Assembly: GCF_030253575.1 (NCBI RefSeq)
Contig: NC_080559.1
Span: 32,669,501-32,733,500 of the forward strand
Direction: 5' to 3'
Origin: Rhododendron vialii
Lineage: Eukaryota > Streptophyta > Magnoliopsida > Ericales > Ericaceae
DNA: 64,000 bases
Position numbers and translations under genes: made by a program. The notes beneath the pieces are model-generated. The model did not search any database. It worked only from the letters and a program-made list of their open reading frames with translations, and was not told the DNA's origin. The stretch's first letter is position 1. Each line of letters starts with the position of its first letter. Shown here in pieces: positions 25,869 through 37,600 of this stretch.

Positions 25869-26891
25869 GCACACTTTTTCCTGTCTGGCTTACATTGGTG
25901 TTTTTATCTTGCAGATTGTTGCATCAGAAGATATTGGTAGACAAATTTTGACACTAGGAAATCGGTAATTCTTGTTTCTCTGTAGTGACTGTGGATTTGA
26001 TTACCCTGTACTGTCACTTCATCAATTTTTATCTGCATGATTATGGCATATGATGCTGTATTTGAAGGTAGTTTTGTGAAAGTACGGCATGAGATGATAC
26101 TGATGGTTGACTGAATGTTTTGGTGTACAAATGAAATATGCGCTCCGGTCTATATGAGGTTTTGTTTGGTTGGAAGATATTAGATTACGCTAAACCCCAT
26201 AGTCAAGGTTACGTATGAGGGTTTTGAGTGCCAATTTGATTGTTACATTGACACAAACGTATACCTCACTGAATCTTGAAGCTGGTGTTGTAGCTAAAAT
26301 GCCGTCACTGTTTTCCAAAAAAGATCTAGTAGTATGATATTGTTTTAGATTGGGAAGACAGAACATGGTGGTGGCCTGTTTTTTTGGGATTGGCTCTAAA
26401 AGTATTCTGGTGGTGTTATTTTATTGAGCAACATAAACTTTAGGTTTAGGAACTTTAGGTTTAGCTGATTACCTGGGGATGAGTGCCAATTCCTGTCTTG
26501 CTTTCTTATCTTCATTTTTTGTAGTTCTGAAGTTGCTGATCTCAAATTTTGTAAAACAAAAAGGAAGCAACAATCTTGAACATATATTTCATCTTCTCTT
26601 GTCAGTAAAAGATTTCACGATTTTTCTTCCTAGGAAACCTGTGGAGCATTTCTTGAAGATCGTAGATGAAGTTTCATTGAAAGATATTGCTTCCATTGCT
26701 AAAAAGCTGATTTCTTCCCCTCTTACAATGGCATCTCATGGAGATAGTATGCCCCTATTTCACCACACTATTCTTTTATGAATTTCATCAGCATATTTTG
26801 GTGAAGTTTTTCCTAATATTTCTATCCTTCTCTGACAGTCGTTCATGTTCCGAGCTATGACGCAGTCAGCAGCAAGTTCTGTTTGAAATGA
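21565..26891 (+). CDS. MPPalpha: Mitochondrial-processing peptidase alpha subunit, 13 exons
   Basis: With the beta subunit it removes presequences from imported mitochondrial proteins; in plants the pair is built into the cytochrome bc1 complex as core proteins. Exons: 21565-21603, 22671-22913, 23008-23304, 23384-23551, 23815-23982, 24132-24212, 24400-24466, 24679-24776, 25277-25349, 25690-25760, 25915-25964, 26634-26746, 26839-26891. All junctions keep frame: 1521 nt, 506 residues, the usual family length. Seen: a basic/Ser-rich N-terminus fit for a presequence (MYRTSASRLKALK...); an M16-type N-domain with HLLER where the catalytic beta subunit has HxxEH, so this chain lacks the zinc site, as alpha subunits do; and the flexible glycine-rich substrate loop GGGGSFSVGGPGKGM encoded by exon 7. 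The protein ends SSKFCLK. Intron 1 (about 1.07 kb) holds a dispersed repeat and a small MITE; intron 10 holds a (CA)n run. Confidence 0.96.
22200..22550. repeat. Dispersed GCTCG-rich repeat, copy 2, in MPP intron 1
   Basis: Shares CTCGGCTCGTTTGG, AGCTTGTTCAAA and GCTTGTGTTCGGCTCG words with the copy at 21120-21375. Just left of it, 22020-22085 is a small inverted repeat (CAGTGTTTCATTGG and CCAATGAAACACCG). Confidence 0.45.
25830..25865. repeat. (CA)n microsatellite in MPP intron 10
   Basis: About 17 uninterrupted AC units ending 50 nt before the acceptor of exon 11. Confidence 0.95.
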
Positions 26892-27570
26892 AATTGCTCC
26901 GTGCTATTTTGAAAATGGGCACGCGCAAACCTTTGAGTTTGTCCTACAGGTTATACTGTGTATAATAAGAAGGAATTCAACTTGGTCTAGGAATAATATG
27001 GTGTTCTAGCGGGCAGAATTTTGCATTTGGAATTACTTTGTATGCCTTGTTTTTTGGTGTAAAGTTTTTCCATGGTTTTGACAAACGGGTATCGTTTGAC
27101 AGAGGAATTGTAGATTTTTCATGTTCGCTCAAAGTATTGCAGAGTCTGTTTCTGGCTTTCTGCTTCCCATTGCACATGGGCTCTCTCACATCTTTCGAAT
27201 TCGTTCTCTTTCTTCTGGCAAAGAATATGCTATGTATGTCTCTGCCTTGTGCACAATCATTGGACATTTTCTTTGTTTCTTGACTGGAAATTGAAATATC
27301 GGTTTGTCATCCCGTGCAATTAATTACTCCATTTTCGTCATTTTTAGCACAAAAAACCTCACTTGTTTGTTTTATTTAATTTAGTCAAAAAGTCATCCTG
27401 TCATAGCCCAAACTGCAGATGGAAAAGCAACCTGAACAAATTTTAGTTCATTCTCAAAAAGGTAAAATGAATTTGACTTCCAGACATTCCAAATGATTTA
27501 CTACTATATTATCTTTCTTAGCTATTTCCTCAAGGAAGCAGAAAAAAATTAAAAAGCTGGCTTTTCTTGA
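26892..27570. other. MPP 3' region and spacer
   Basis: Probably includes the MPP 3' UTR. Short open frames on both strands (26977-27283) overlap each other and show no family resemblance. Confidence 0.5.
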
Positions 27571-27572
27571 TA

Positions 27573-27786
27573 CTCCTTCCGTCCTTATTTAATAGTCTTT
27601 TGTTTTATTTGAACCGGATAAAAAATTAGTTATATTTTTAAATTGGTAACGAATTTTATATTCAATATGAATTTTGTTAATTTGATAAGTCTTGATTACT
27701 TCTATAAAATAATGTTTTTGAAAATCACGTAACGTTATTAAAAAGTGAAACTTTTAAAAGAGATTGTTAAATGGGGATGGAGAGAG
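27573..27786. mobile_element. Stowaway-like MITE
   Basis: Ends CTCCTTCCGTCC and GGGATGGAGAGAG flanked by TA on each side. AT-rich, 214 bp, non-coding. Confidence 0.7.
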
Positions 27787-27881
27787 TATCGCCAATGAAG
27801 CCTAAACATTCCCAATTGATCAGTTATATAAGGACTTCGAAGGGGCTACTTATGGTGGTATCAATTCAATTAAAATCAAGC

Positions 27882-30800
27882 TTTTTTTTTTTTATCAGCA
27901 AACGAAACATTTTATATTGCTCAAAAGGGTACATTGAGAAAGGGCATCCTAGCATAAAGAGCTTGGATACTCCGGAAAAGAAAGACATCCAACAGATAGT
28001 TGGATAAACACCTTAGACTACATTACAATTTTAATTTCCGGATTCCGTCTAGAAAAACCTTAAAATCCTCCACAGAATAGACTTTGATGTTCAATTTCGC
28101 CTTCATCCACATAGCTACCCTAGTTTTGACCAAATCTCCCACCTCCCAAGGTTGTTTAGAAGAGTTGTTGAAGACGAAGTCGTTTCGAACAAGCCAGATA
28201 GACCATAACGTGGCGTAGAAGCAAGACTCCCAAATGTGCTTCTCAAGGTTGTGGAACCCATTATCAAACCACCAACTAGCCAAAATCGGAACAGAGGGTG
28301 GGCATACCCACTTGACCTTCCACCAATCCAAAATTAGAGACCACACGGTCCAAGAAAAATGGCAATGGATGAACAGATGATGATGGGTTTCCAAATGTAG
28401 TAGACAAAGAGGACACAAAGCTGAGTGGATCTCACCGATAATGTTTCTACTCAAGGGAAGTGACCTGGTTGCCACCTTCTCTTTGATAGCCATCCATGCA
28501 AAGATTTCCACTTTTGGAGAGCAACAGTTTTTCCATAGAGAACCCAGCAAAGCATTATTAGGATAAGAGAGTTGTTCCCATTTCTCATATGCTAATTTAA
28601 CGCTGAAAATACCATCTGCCGACCATCTCCATTGTAAAAAGTCAGGCCTAGTTGGGTTCAGAGTCACCCCTTGAATCCTCTGAATCAAATTATCCAACTC
28701 TTGCCATTCCCGCCCAAAAGCCCTTCTTCGGAAAAACAACTCCCAGGAACCCCCCTCAGCCTCGCTCCTCATATCACTAATCAAAGCCATCTTTTGATCT
28801 GATAGAATGAAAACTCTCGGATAGACTTCTTTCAACGGGGTCTCTCCCAACCAAGAGTGTTCCCAAAACAAAGTCGCAGTACCCGAATTAACTTTGATAC
28901 AAAAGCTCTCTCTGACGGAATATCCCAGATGAGAAGATGAATCCTCCAATGAGCAAATATCCGTCCAAACTTTTGACATAGAGCCTGAACCAGGGGAGAA
29001 AGGGAGCCAGCAATTTGCATCCAGACCATACTTTCCTCTGATAACTCTCGCCCAGAGAGAGTCTTTGTTGTTGCCGAATCTCCACCACCATTTGGCCAAG
29101 AGTGCTAGGTTTTGTTGAAGCAACCTCTTCACCCCCAAACCCCCGTTGTCTTTGTTCCTTGCTATCTCATCCCATTTAACCAAGTGCATCTTCTTTTTGT
29201 CAGCTGTATCACCCCAAAAAAAATTTCTTTGTAGTTTCTCCAGTTTCCTAGCTACTGCAATAGGCATTTTAAACAACGACATAAAGTAAATAGGCACATT
29301 TCCGGTGTTGGAGATAATAAGAGTCAGCTTCCCCCTCGACGAGATACATCGGCTTCTCCAAACACTCAAGAGCTTTTCAGTCCGTTCGATAACAGGATCC
29401 CAAGTCTTAATCCTTCCAGGGTTTGCACCTAACGGCAATCCGAGGTACTTAATAGGGAGAAATTCCACTTTGCAACCCATTATTTCAGCCAACAATGCCA
29501 CAACTTCATGAGGGACATTCACTCCACTAAGAGAATTCTTAGAGAAATTGATTTTGAGGCCTGACATCAGTTGAAAGCACCTTAGGATTCTTTTGATATT
29601 AGCCATCTCCTCCGGATCGTTGTTGCAGAAGAGAATTGTGTCATCCGCAAACTGAGTCCCTTCTGCATATGAAATTCCTTAGAAGCTGAGCCGTTGATCA
29701 AAATGGACATAGACCCAGAAGAGACACACTCCAAAATCCATCCACGCCACCTATCCCCAAATCCAAACCTTGCTAGCATATCAATCAAAAAGTTCCAATT
29801 GACACAGTCGTACGCCCTTTGGAAGTCAAGTTTTAGGATAAGACCTCCACGAGCACTGTGTTTCCAGCTATGGATAGCCTCATTGGCTATAAGAACACCA
29901 TCCAAAATTTGCTTCCCTCCCACAAATGCAGCTTGAGCTTCCCCAATAATAGATGACTTATGCACTTTGATTTTGTTTGCCAACACTTTAGAGAGTACCT
30001 TGTAGACCCATCCCACCATACTAATAGGCCTATAGTCATAGAAAGACACAGGGCAAGCTACCTTGGGAATCAAGGCGACAAAGGTGGAATTGATACCTTT
30101 TGTAAGCTTCCCGTTGGCGTGGAACTCCGAAAAGAATTGAACGATCGTTCATAAAGTTCCAACCTTTCTTAACAAAAGAAAAATTGAAACCGTCGGGGCC
30201 AGGAGCTCTAAGGTTGCTACACCCTTGCACAGCTGCTAGAATTTCCTTCTCCTCAAAAAGGTTCTCAAGATGTAAAGCTATCTCCGAGCTTAGTTTCCTA
30301 GGGAACAAACCTTCCAGCAATGGTCTAGTCTTCCTTTCCTCAGAAAAGTTGTTCCGGAAAAAATTTGAGGCAGCTTCCCTTATTGTTCTGGCTCGACTAC
30401 CATCACTCCAGCAACGTTAACAGATCCCACCAAATTCCTTTTGAATCTGTTGTTTGCCGTAATTTGAAAAAACCTGGTGTTTTTATCACCCAACCGAAGC
30501 AACTTAACTCTAGATTTTTGTTTCCAGAGAGACTCCGAGAGCTTTGAGAGTCTCCAAAATTCTGACTTTGCTTGGCATCTCTGCGCTTTTTCCTCTTCAT
30601 TCAGTGGCCCATTTTCAGCTAGTATATCAAAATGATGAAGTTTGACTTCGGAGTCTTGAAGAGCAATATTGATATCCCCAAAAACCTCTTTATTCCACAC
30701 CCTCAAGCTGTCTTTAATGGCTCTCAGCTTCTGTACAATAATAAAACCAGCCCACCCATTCACTTTAAACTCCTCCCAAGTCTGTTTTGCAAGCTTCATA

Positions 30801-30945
30801 CAGTTTGGATCATCCAGCCATATGTCTAGAAATCTGAAAGGTTTAGGCCCCCAGTCCCTATTATCATCATGAAGCATAATAGGGCAGTGGTCTGAAATTG
30901 GCCTTGGAAGCTTGGGGCACATAATTACGAGGTTTTTCATCATAT
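27882..30945 (-). mobile_element. 5'-truncated L1-type non-LTR retrotransposon
   Basis: Minus-strand element. A poly-A tail (T run at 27882-27893) follows the plant-L1 3' word TTTGCTGAT. It contains the last part of the endonuclease domain (ISDHCPIML near 30890), the reverse transcriptase and a C-terminal zf-RVT region. The 5' part, with ORF1 and most of the endonuclease, is missing. I looked for a copy of the sequence left of the tail (AATTAAAATCAAGC) beyond the 5' end and found none. Confidence 0.85.
28023..30943 (-). pseudogene. LINE ORF2 remnant: reverse transcriptase and zf-RVT
   Basis: Three open stretches in two frames: 30943-30380 (end of endonuclease and linker, with ISDHCPIML), 30073-29582 (palm/fingers, with YRPISMVGWVYKVLSK) and 29606-28023 (thumb to C-terminus). 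The catalytic FADD block is present at 29651-29640, but the block normally before it (the RQGDPLSP region) is deleted and the frame shifts there; another break lies near 30100-30380. The C-terminal part has the Trp/Cys/His pattern of zf-RVT (CPLCLLHLETHHHLFIHC). Not functional as it stands. Confidence 0.85.
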
Positions 30946-30949
30946 GTGA

Positions 30950-31200
30950 TGTCTAGGTTTGAGTCTCATGTTTACCAGCTGTAACTTCCCCTACGCGGTT
31001 TAGCAATGGGTTACTTCAATTCGGTTTGGCTCTGATGTGGTCATGGGTTCAAGGCTCCCGTTTGAATTCCATGATCCGCCTATTGCCTTCTTCGGCCTCG
31101 GGTGACGTGGTTGCGCACCTCTTAGTTTCAAGTCTCCTTCGAGGGTTCCATCGTGGGTTTAGAGTCCCTATGATTCCTATGCGTGGTTGCGCCCGCTAAA
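30950..31200 (+). mobile_element. SINE relic adjoining the LINE
   Basis: The 3' part resembles the SINE at 36864-37146: both have GTGGTTGC..., a ...TTCG(A)GG(G/A)TCC block, then GTGGGT(T/C)(T/A)(A/G)GAGTC(C/T)CTATG and a (G)CGCCC block in the same order. A box-B-like GGTTTGAGTCTC is at about 30956. The head may have been lost where the LINE meets it. Confidence 0.45.
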
Positions 31201-31470
31201 GAATTACTCATGGCCGCAAAGACTTACGCATGGCCGCAAGGAATTACTCATGGCAGCACAGAATTACTCATGGCTGCAAAGAATTACTCATGGCCGTACA
31301 TAATTATCCATGGCCGCACAGAATTACTCATGGCCGCACAAAACTACCCATGGCCGCACAAAATTACTCGGCCGCGCAGAATTACTTATGACCGCACAGA
31401 ACTATCCATGACCACACAAAATTACCCTGGCCGCATATAACTACCCATGGCCACACAAAATTACTTCCTC
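31201..31470. repeat. 20-bp minisatellite, about 13.5 copies
   Basis: Consensus unit GAATTACTCATGGCCGCACA. Units 1-8 are exactly 20 bp; unit 9 (18 bp) and unit 12 (19 bp) carry small deletions, and later units diverge more. An 85-codon open frame runs through it only because three 20-bp units equal 20 codons; I do not call it a gene. Confidence 0.9.
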
Positions 31471-31758
31471 TCTCTTGCTTTCCCTCTTCTTGTTGATTAT
31501 CGAAACCCCAAGAATCCAATGACATTCTTCATATATCAAGTGAAACTCAGGAATTTAAGGTTTATTTCAGACTTCATATATCAAGTGAAACTCAGGAATT
31601 TATGGAGGACCAGTAGTGACGAAATTGGAGGAAGACAAGTGCCCCAAACCCTTGGTATGATCAGTTAAAGTCCAAGAAGAAGATGGAGATCGAGAACTTA
31701 AAATTAAGAAGCTAATTAAAGGGGAAACAATTTAGATGAACCAAACATGGACTTAATT

Positions 31759-31846
31759 AACTTGCTAGTCAGTCATGTCATGCCCAACCCACATGACAAT
31801 TACTAACTTGCTAGTCAGTCATGTCATGCCCAACCCACATGACAAA
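31759..31846. repeat. 46-bp tandem duplication
   Basis: Two near-identical units beginning AACTTGCTAGTCAGTCATGT, at 31759 and 31805. Confidence 0.9.
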
Positions 31847-33317
31847 AAGTAACCTTACACATCCTAACTTGTACGCTACCCCACTTCCCCCATTTTGGGT
31901 GATGATTTCAACTTTGCTCAATTTGCTAGAATTCCATCTTTCTCTCTCTTCTACCTCATGTTGGAGTATATATATGCATTAGATGTTTCCTTGGTTGGAA
32001 ATAAAAAATAGACACAAGGACAAAGACCATCAAAGAGAATGGAATGACATATAAGGGTTATGCTCAATCGTTACCTTCAAGATCTTGAAATTAGGCGAGG
32101 TACGTGTAAGTTGACTTTTAAAAAAAAAATAAAACAATGTGAAAAAGTCACCGCATATAAATAACACACATTAGCTAGCGTGCACAAATATTTGCCCACA
32201 CATTCTATAAGTACAGGGCTCCATGTAATTGTGTAAATATGGGTTTTACAATGCTCGTTTTGTTTTGCGAATCGAGCGAGCTGGTAACTCTCTCTCTCTC
32301 TCTCTCTCTCTTCATGCCCATAAAAATCACAAAAGAAATATTGAATGCCCATAGAATAACAAAAAAAAAAGTTAATGAATGCCCATAGAATCACGACCAT
32401 CACTTCAAATCTAAACCCATATATATAACGAGTTCCTATCACCTTTCCCCTCCTGTTTATATATTGGAAAAAAAACCATTTTTCATACATAGTAATTGGA
32501 CATGGGCCACATGGAATTTAGTGGCAAAAATATCGATAGTTCAAATTTCAGACTGTCAAACTCTTAAGAATTCCTAGTTGATCTCACGTAAATTACGCGA
32601 ATCTATTTTCGCATGCCACATATTCGGTGCAGTTTGTATTTAACTTAACTTTGTGCAAGAAAAATTTATTGGGTGGTCTTGAGGCACCACGTGCACCTCT
32701 TAAAATCATATATATTTCTATGGAGCACAAATCTACACTAGGTGATGTATAATTTATAAATTTTACAAAAGTATGGGATATTGGGACACCGTGTCCTATC
32801 AATGAATAATTATTTCATGGATAAATTATAGGGTGGTCGATTTCAGGGCACCACGTACGTGGTGTGGCCTTTACAAAATTTGTTTGATCATCCATGTATG
32901 TTTTGCTATACTTTGCTTTTGTTGTCCTTACACTTACTATTATTACCCTTGCAATGCAATAGTATTGACAAATTTTCAAGTTATATATAGTGTGGTCCGG
33001 AGTCAATTTTTACGCCTCCTTTCACTATTGTTTCAACCGCTTAATGACATATGGAGAGTTGAAAACGTGAGATTGCGAAACCCTAAATTCCACGCTTTAT
33101 ATATATATATATACTGTATACCACCAGGCCGCTTGAATGGGTTTTGAAATAACAACACACAGTCACATATGTATCCTAGATCATGCCGCATTATTTTTGT
33201 GCATGTTTATCGCGCCCATTAGCTGTAAAAAAAAAAAAATAATAATAATTAATGTATGGCTGTTTGTGTATATATGCAGTATACTTATATTTGATTAGCT
33301 CCAATAATTAATACTTA
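31847..33317. other. Spacer upstream of the NAC gene
   Basis: No supported gene. 32041-32120 is a 3' relic of the SINE family seen at 39516-39716 (GGTTATGCTCAATCGTTACCTT... ...TGTAAGTTGAC then A-run). 32288-32312 is a (CT)n run. Repeated GGGTGGTC...GGCACCACGT words at 32670 and 32832 are unexplained. Confidence 0.45.
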
Positions 33318-33675
33318 GGGGGTGTTCGGACAAATAAGCCAAAATGGCTTATTTTTTGTTCTTATTCAAATTTTTTTCGTATCACTTAGCTTATTATCAT
33401 TTTTTTGCATCCTCACGACAAGAGGAATCTAAAAAGTAAAAAATTTTGACCGAAATCCAATTTTTTTCGAATAAAGACGAAAGTAAATCAATAAGTCAAT
33501 TTTTTCGTCTTTATTCAAAAAAAATTGGATTTCGGTCAAATTTTTTTACTTTTTAGATTCCTCTTGTCGTGAGGATGCAATAGTCTCCAAAAAAATGACA
33601 ATAAGCCAAGTAATACGAAAAAAATTTGAATAAAGACAAAAAATAAGCTACTGTAACTTATTTGTCCGACCACCC
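33318..33675. mobile_element. Tourist-like MITE (PIF/Harbinger type)
   Basis: Starts GGGGGTGTTCGGACAAATAAG and ends CTTATTTGTCCGACCACCC, inverted copies. Flanked by TTA on both sides (33315-33317, 33676-33678), the PIF/Harbinger target duplication. The interior is also self-complementary, so the element folds along most of its 358 bp. Confidence 0.8.
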
Positions 33676-33750
33676 TTAATATGTTCCAACACTTTCGAGT
33701 ATATGCGTCGGTTTCAAAAAAGAAAAGAAAAGGGGGAAGAATAAAATACA

Positions 33751-33758
33751 TATATATA
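33751..33758 (+). promoter_or_regulatory. TATA box of the NAC gene
   Basis: TATATATA in ACATATATATAGCC, followed by a CT-rich leader. The start codon at 34627 is about 840 nt downstream, so the 5' UTR is long and probably spliced; 34408-34481 looks like a leader exon (TTTACAG before it, GTAAAT after it). Confidence 0.5.
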
Positions 33759-34016
33759 GCCTTTTGCTTTAAACTAGTCAAGAGACTGAAAAACGAAGGT
33801 GTCTCTTTTTATCCCCTCTCTCTCTGCCCTAACTTTCTCTCTCTAAAAATCTCCTGCGTGAGCTACTCGAACAGGCAAAGCCGCAAAGATCTAAAGGTGG
33901 TGGGATATAGCTAGGGTATGAGATGCTTTTTCCTTTGTATGATCTCACTGGCTTCAGTTAAAGTAGCCAGAGATAGAGGGAAATCTGGTGTTTTTCCCAT
34001 GCTATTTATATAGCAT

Positions 34017-34018
<2 letters not shown>

Positions 34019-34060
<42 letters not shown>
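34019..34060. repeat. (CT)n microsatellite in the NAC leader
   Basis: About 21 CT units, about 260 nt below the TATA box. Confidence 0.95.
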
Positions 34061-34065
<5 letters not shown>

Positions 34066-34626
34066 TCCTTATGCGAACATTTCCAGTTTTGGGTAATCTT
34101 TCTTTTGTGTTTTCTTCACTTTCATGTTTATGTTGAATTTCCCTAACAAAGCATATAACCTTGTATACTCACACTTCGTTCGTAAATATGTCAATTTTCT
34201 TGGTTTTTTTGTTGCTGCAATATTGTCCCTTTTTTTTTTTTTTCCTCTCTCTCTCTATGCAATTAATCCAGGTGCTGTGGTGTTGTATTTATCTAATTTT
34301 GAGTTTATTATTATTTTTGCAATCAAAATATCAAAAACATTTCTAGATTAATTATATGTAATCGTCCTAACAAAGAAGATTTTAATTTCTTTCTCTCGTG
34401 TTTACAGAAGAGTACCAAATTGATCTCTATCGATTGTGGATGAGGCGTACACTTGATATCAAAGCTTCCGATCGAAGAGAGGTAAATTGCAGCAGCATCA
34501 CAAGACAATTTTGTTGCTTAAAAATGATGATTTTGTGGAGGACGTACTATCAGTTGAGGTTTTTTTTTTTTTTTTTTTTCCTTCTTAAAATCATACACAA
34601 ATAAAGAAGCCGTTTTTTTTGAAGGC

Positions 34627-37600
34627 ATGAAATCAATTAGTAGCTCCGATCTCATTGATGCAAAGCTTGAGGAGCACCAGCTGTGTGGATCAAAACAATG
34701 CCCTGGTTGCGGCCACCGATTTCGTCAAAAATCGGTAGGGATATTCATCTCATACTAATATTCTTCAGATTTTGTGAACAAATAAAAGAGACAACAATAA
34801 ATAACAGTATAATTATTGCTTTGGGTTATATATATTTTTTCTTCTGTTTTTTTATTTTATTTTATTTTTTATTGTAGGACTGGGCGGGTCTACCAGCAGG
34901 AGTGAAATTTCATCCAACAGACCAAGAATTGATTCAACACCTTCAAGCAAAAGTAGAGTCTCAAGACTACTACCCTAAACTATCCCACCCTTTGATTGAT
35001 GAATTCATCCCCACCATTGATGGAGAAGATGGCATTTGTTACACCCACCCTGAAAAACTTCCAGGTAAGAAATATGTACTCTCTCTCTCCCTCTCTCTCT
35101 CTCTCCCGCTTACTATGCGCGAGTTTCCTCTAACGAAAAATTGCTTTTCGTGTAGAAGAAAACTAATTCAGAAATGATATGACAATAACGTTTTTTAAAA
35201 ATGTCGTCGTAGTAAAGCCTTTAAATTATATTTGAATGATCACATTAAGTATCAAAGTTTGGCGATAAAATTAACTTACACGTTTATGGTTTTCTAGGGC
35301 TTTTTGCCATCTTTTTTTTTGTTTGCTATGACTATTGAAGCATTTTCAATTCTTCCCCAATTTGTTACACCTAACTAAGTTTACTTGAGTACTTGGGCTT
35401 TGGTTAAACTAGCTTGCACTCTTTGCCTTCAACAGGAGTCACAAGGGATGGGTTGAGTAGGCATTTCTTCCACAGGCCTTTAAAGGCCTATACAACTGGA
35501 ACAAGAAAGAGAAGGAAAATCCAAACCGAATACGATTCCCAAGGCAGTGGTGGAGGAGGAGGAGAAACACGGTGGCACAAGACTGGAAAAACAAGGCCGG
35601 TAATGGCGAACGGAAAACAAAAAGGGTGCAAGAAAATTCTAGTTTTATACACAAATTTTGGAAAAAATCGAAGACCTGAAAAAACGAGTTGGGTCATGCA
35701 CCAATATCATTTAGGTCAAAACGAGGAGGAGAGGGAAGGGGAGCTCGTGGTGTCGAAGATATTTTATCAGACTCAGCCGCGGCAGTGCAATTGGGCGGAG
35801 AGGGGTGGAGCCACCTGCTCCACCCCTGGAGTACTGATTAACCAGAGACATGAAGCAGCTGCTGGTACAACAGTACTATCAAGTAGCAGGGAAATGGATA
35901 CTCAACAATATTTTGAAGCTGACCCTTTTGGCTTTGATGAGGTATATATGTAAATGATTATCAATAATATTTTTGCCGTTTCAAAAAAAAAATTATAAAT
36001 TTGTATCCACGCTTGTTCATACTCAATGTTTCCTAAAGATAAGTTTGATAAAGATTATAGAGCACATAATATTGGTATTTATACCGATACAACAATATTT
36101 CCGTCCAGATTAGTGTATAGTATATCATACGTACTACGATTATTATGTATTGTGTACATCTTTAAGCGAACCGCCTCCTACGACAATAATTGGATTAGTT
36201 GTTGCTACACCGAATGTCAGATATTTGTTTGTGAATTTGTTCTTGGTTTGTGTTTTTTTTTATCAGCAAATTTATTTTTTTTGTTATAAACTCGATAAAT
36301 GGTACATTGAAGAAGCAATGAGGGGCAAAACACCTGCTTCATGATATTGATGCATGAAGTGGGTGTTTGTTCTGGGTTTGTGTCATCGCAAGTCTAACAA
36401 ATGTGCTTACTTGTATTAATTGTGTTAGGAGTTTCACATTTTTAACTTGTTTTTGGTGGGTAAACCATGTAATTATATACGTACATATTGGAAAATAGCT
36501 AGGTTCATTTGATCCTAAAATAGATGCTGAAAAAAAATAGTATTGTAGAGGAAGCAATACCAAAATTTAAGGGGTTCCTTGTATTGTTTTTTTTTTTTTT
36601 TTGAAATGGAAAAAATATTATTGTTGCTTGTATTATCGTACAAAGCGTGAAAAATACCCTACTATCCACCAAAAGAGAAGGAAATAAAACCCAATGCGAT
36701 ACACAAAGTCTAAAACTGAAAGAGAGAACTAACCATACAAAAGAAAGATAAAGAGATAAAACCAAATCAGGCTTGCAGATGGATGGCAATCTGTTTAAAT
36801 TTAGATAAGGTTTATTTATTTGATAAGGTTCTATGCACATGATATGCAATATGCGACATTTATACCATCTGGGGTGATAGCCCAGTTGGTCAAGGCTTAT
36901 TTCCTTTGGGTTTGGGTGAGGTAGGAGGTACCAAGTTTGAGTTATGCTAGTGGCGCCTCTCTCGAATTTGGTCTTTTGATCTCCTCTGTCTGGTTTTGGC
37001 CCGCTAGTCCTTGGTGAGGCGGTGGTTGCTATGGCTCTTTGGTCCCTTTCGGGATCCGCTGTGGGTCTGGAGTCTCTATGGTCACGCCCAGAGAAGGGTT
37101 GCTATGCCCGGTCGCCTCCTCCTCCACCCTTTTTAGCTTAGCAAAAAATATGCGACATTTATCATGGTCTTGGTGATTTGGGCGGATTTGTTATGATTTC
37201 GTTATTTTAGCCAATTTGGTGTAATTCTTTGGAAAAGAAAAATGGTTCTGCCATTCACCGTTCACTAGGCAATAGATAACGAAAACAAAATACTTAAATG
37301 TTTGTAGTACATCTTTAATTCATCGATATCGATCCATACACTTTTTGCACGCTAAGCACTTAATTTTCACATGGCTGTGATTAGAATTTCCCCCCGAAAA
37401 GTCGTTTTCAGTTTATTCTTCATCAAATCTGTAAATATAATGAAAAACCTTAATTTGTTTGCATGTCATTTTCCTTCAATTATTTTTCACGTGTTTAATT
37501 TTTATTGCAGTTTGGAGGGGGTGAGGGCACAGGCACGTGCCACGAGCGTGACATTATGACCCATGATGATCAATATCAACATTATGATGAGAAGAATATG

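Noticed and set aside
31183-31440. 85-codon open frame with repeated MAA.NY.WP peptides
   Set aside because: It is the translation of a 20-bp minisatellite; there is no promoter, splice or conserved domain support.
31201-31470. CRISPR-like regularly spaced repeat
   Set aside because: Units are contiguous 20-bp tandem copies without spacers, and the genome is plant nuclear.
36864-36940. A functional tRNA gene
   Set aside because: Box A is good but box B is degenerate, no cloverleaf closes, and the segment is the head of a SINE with target duplication.
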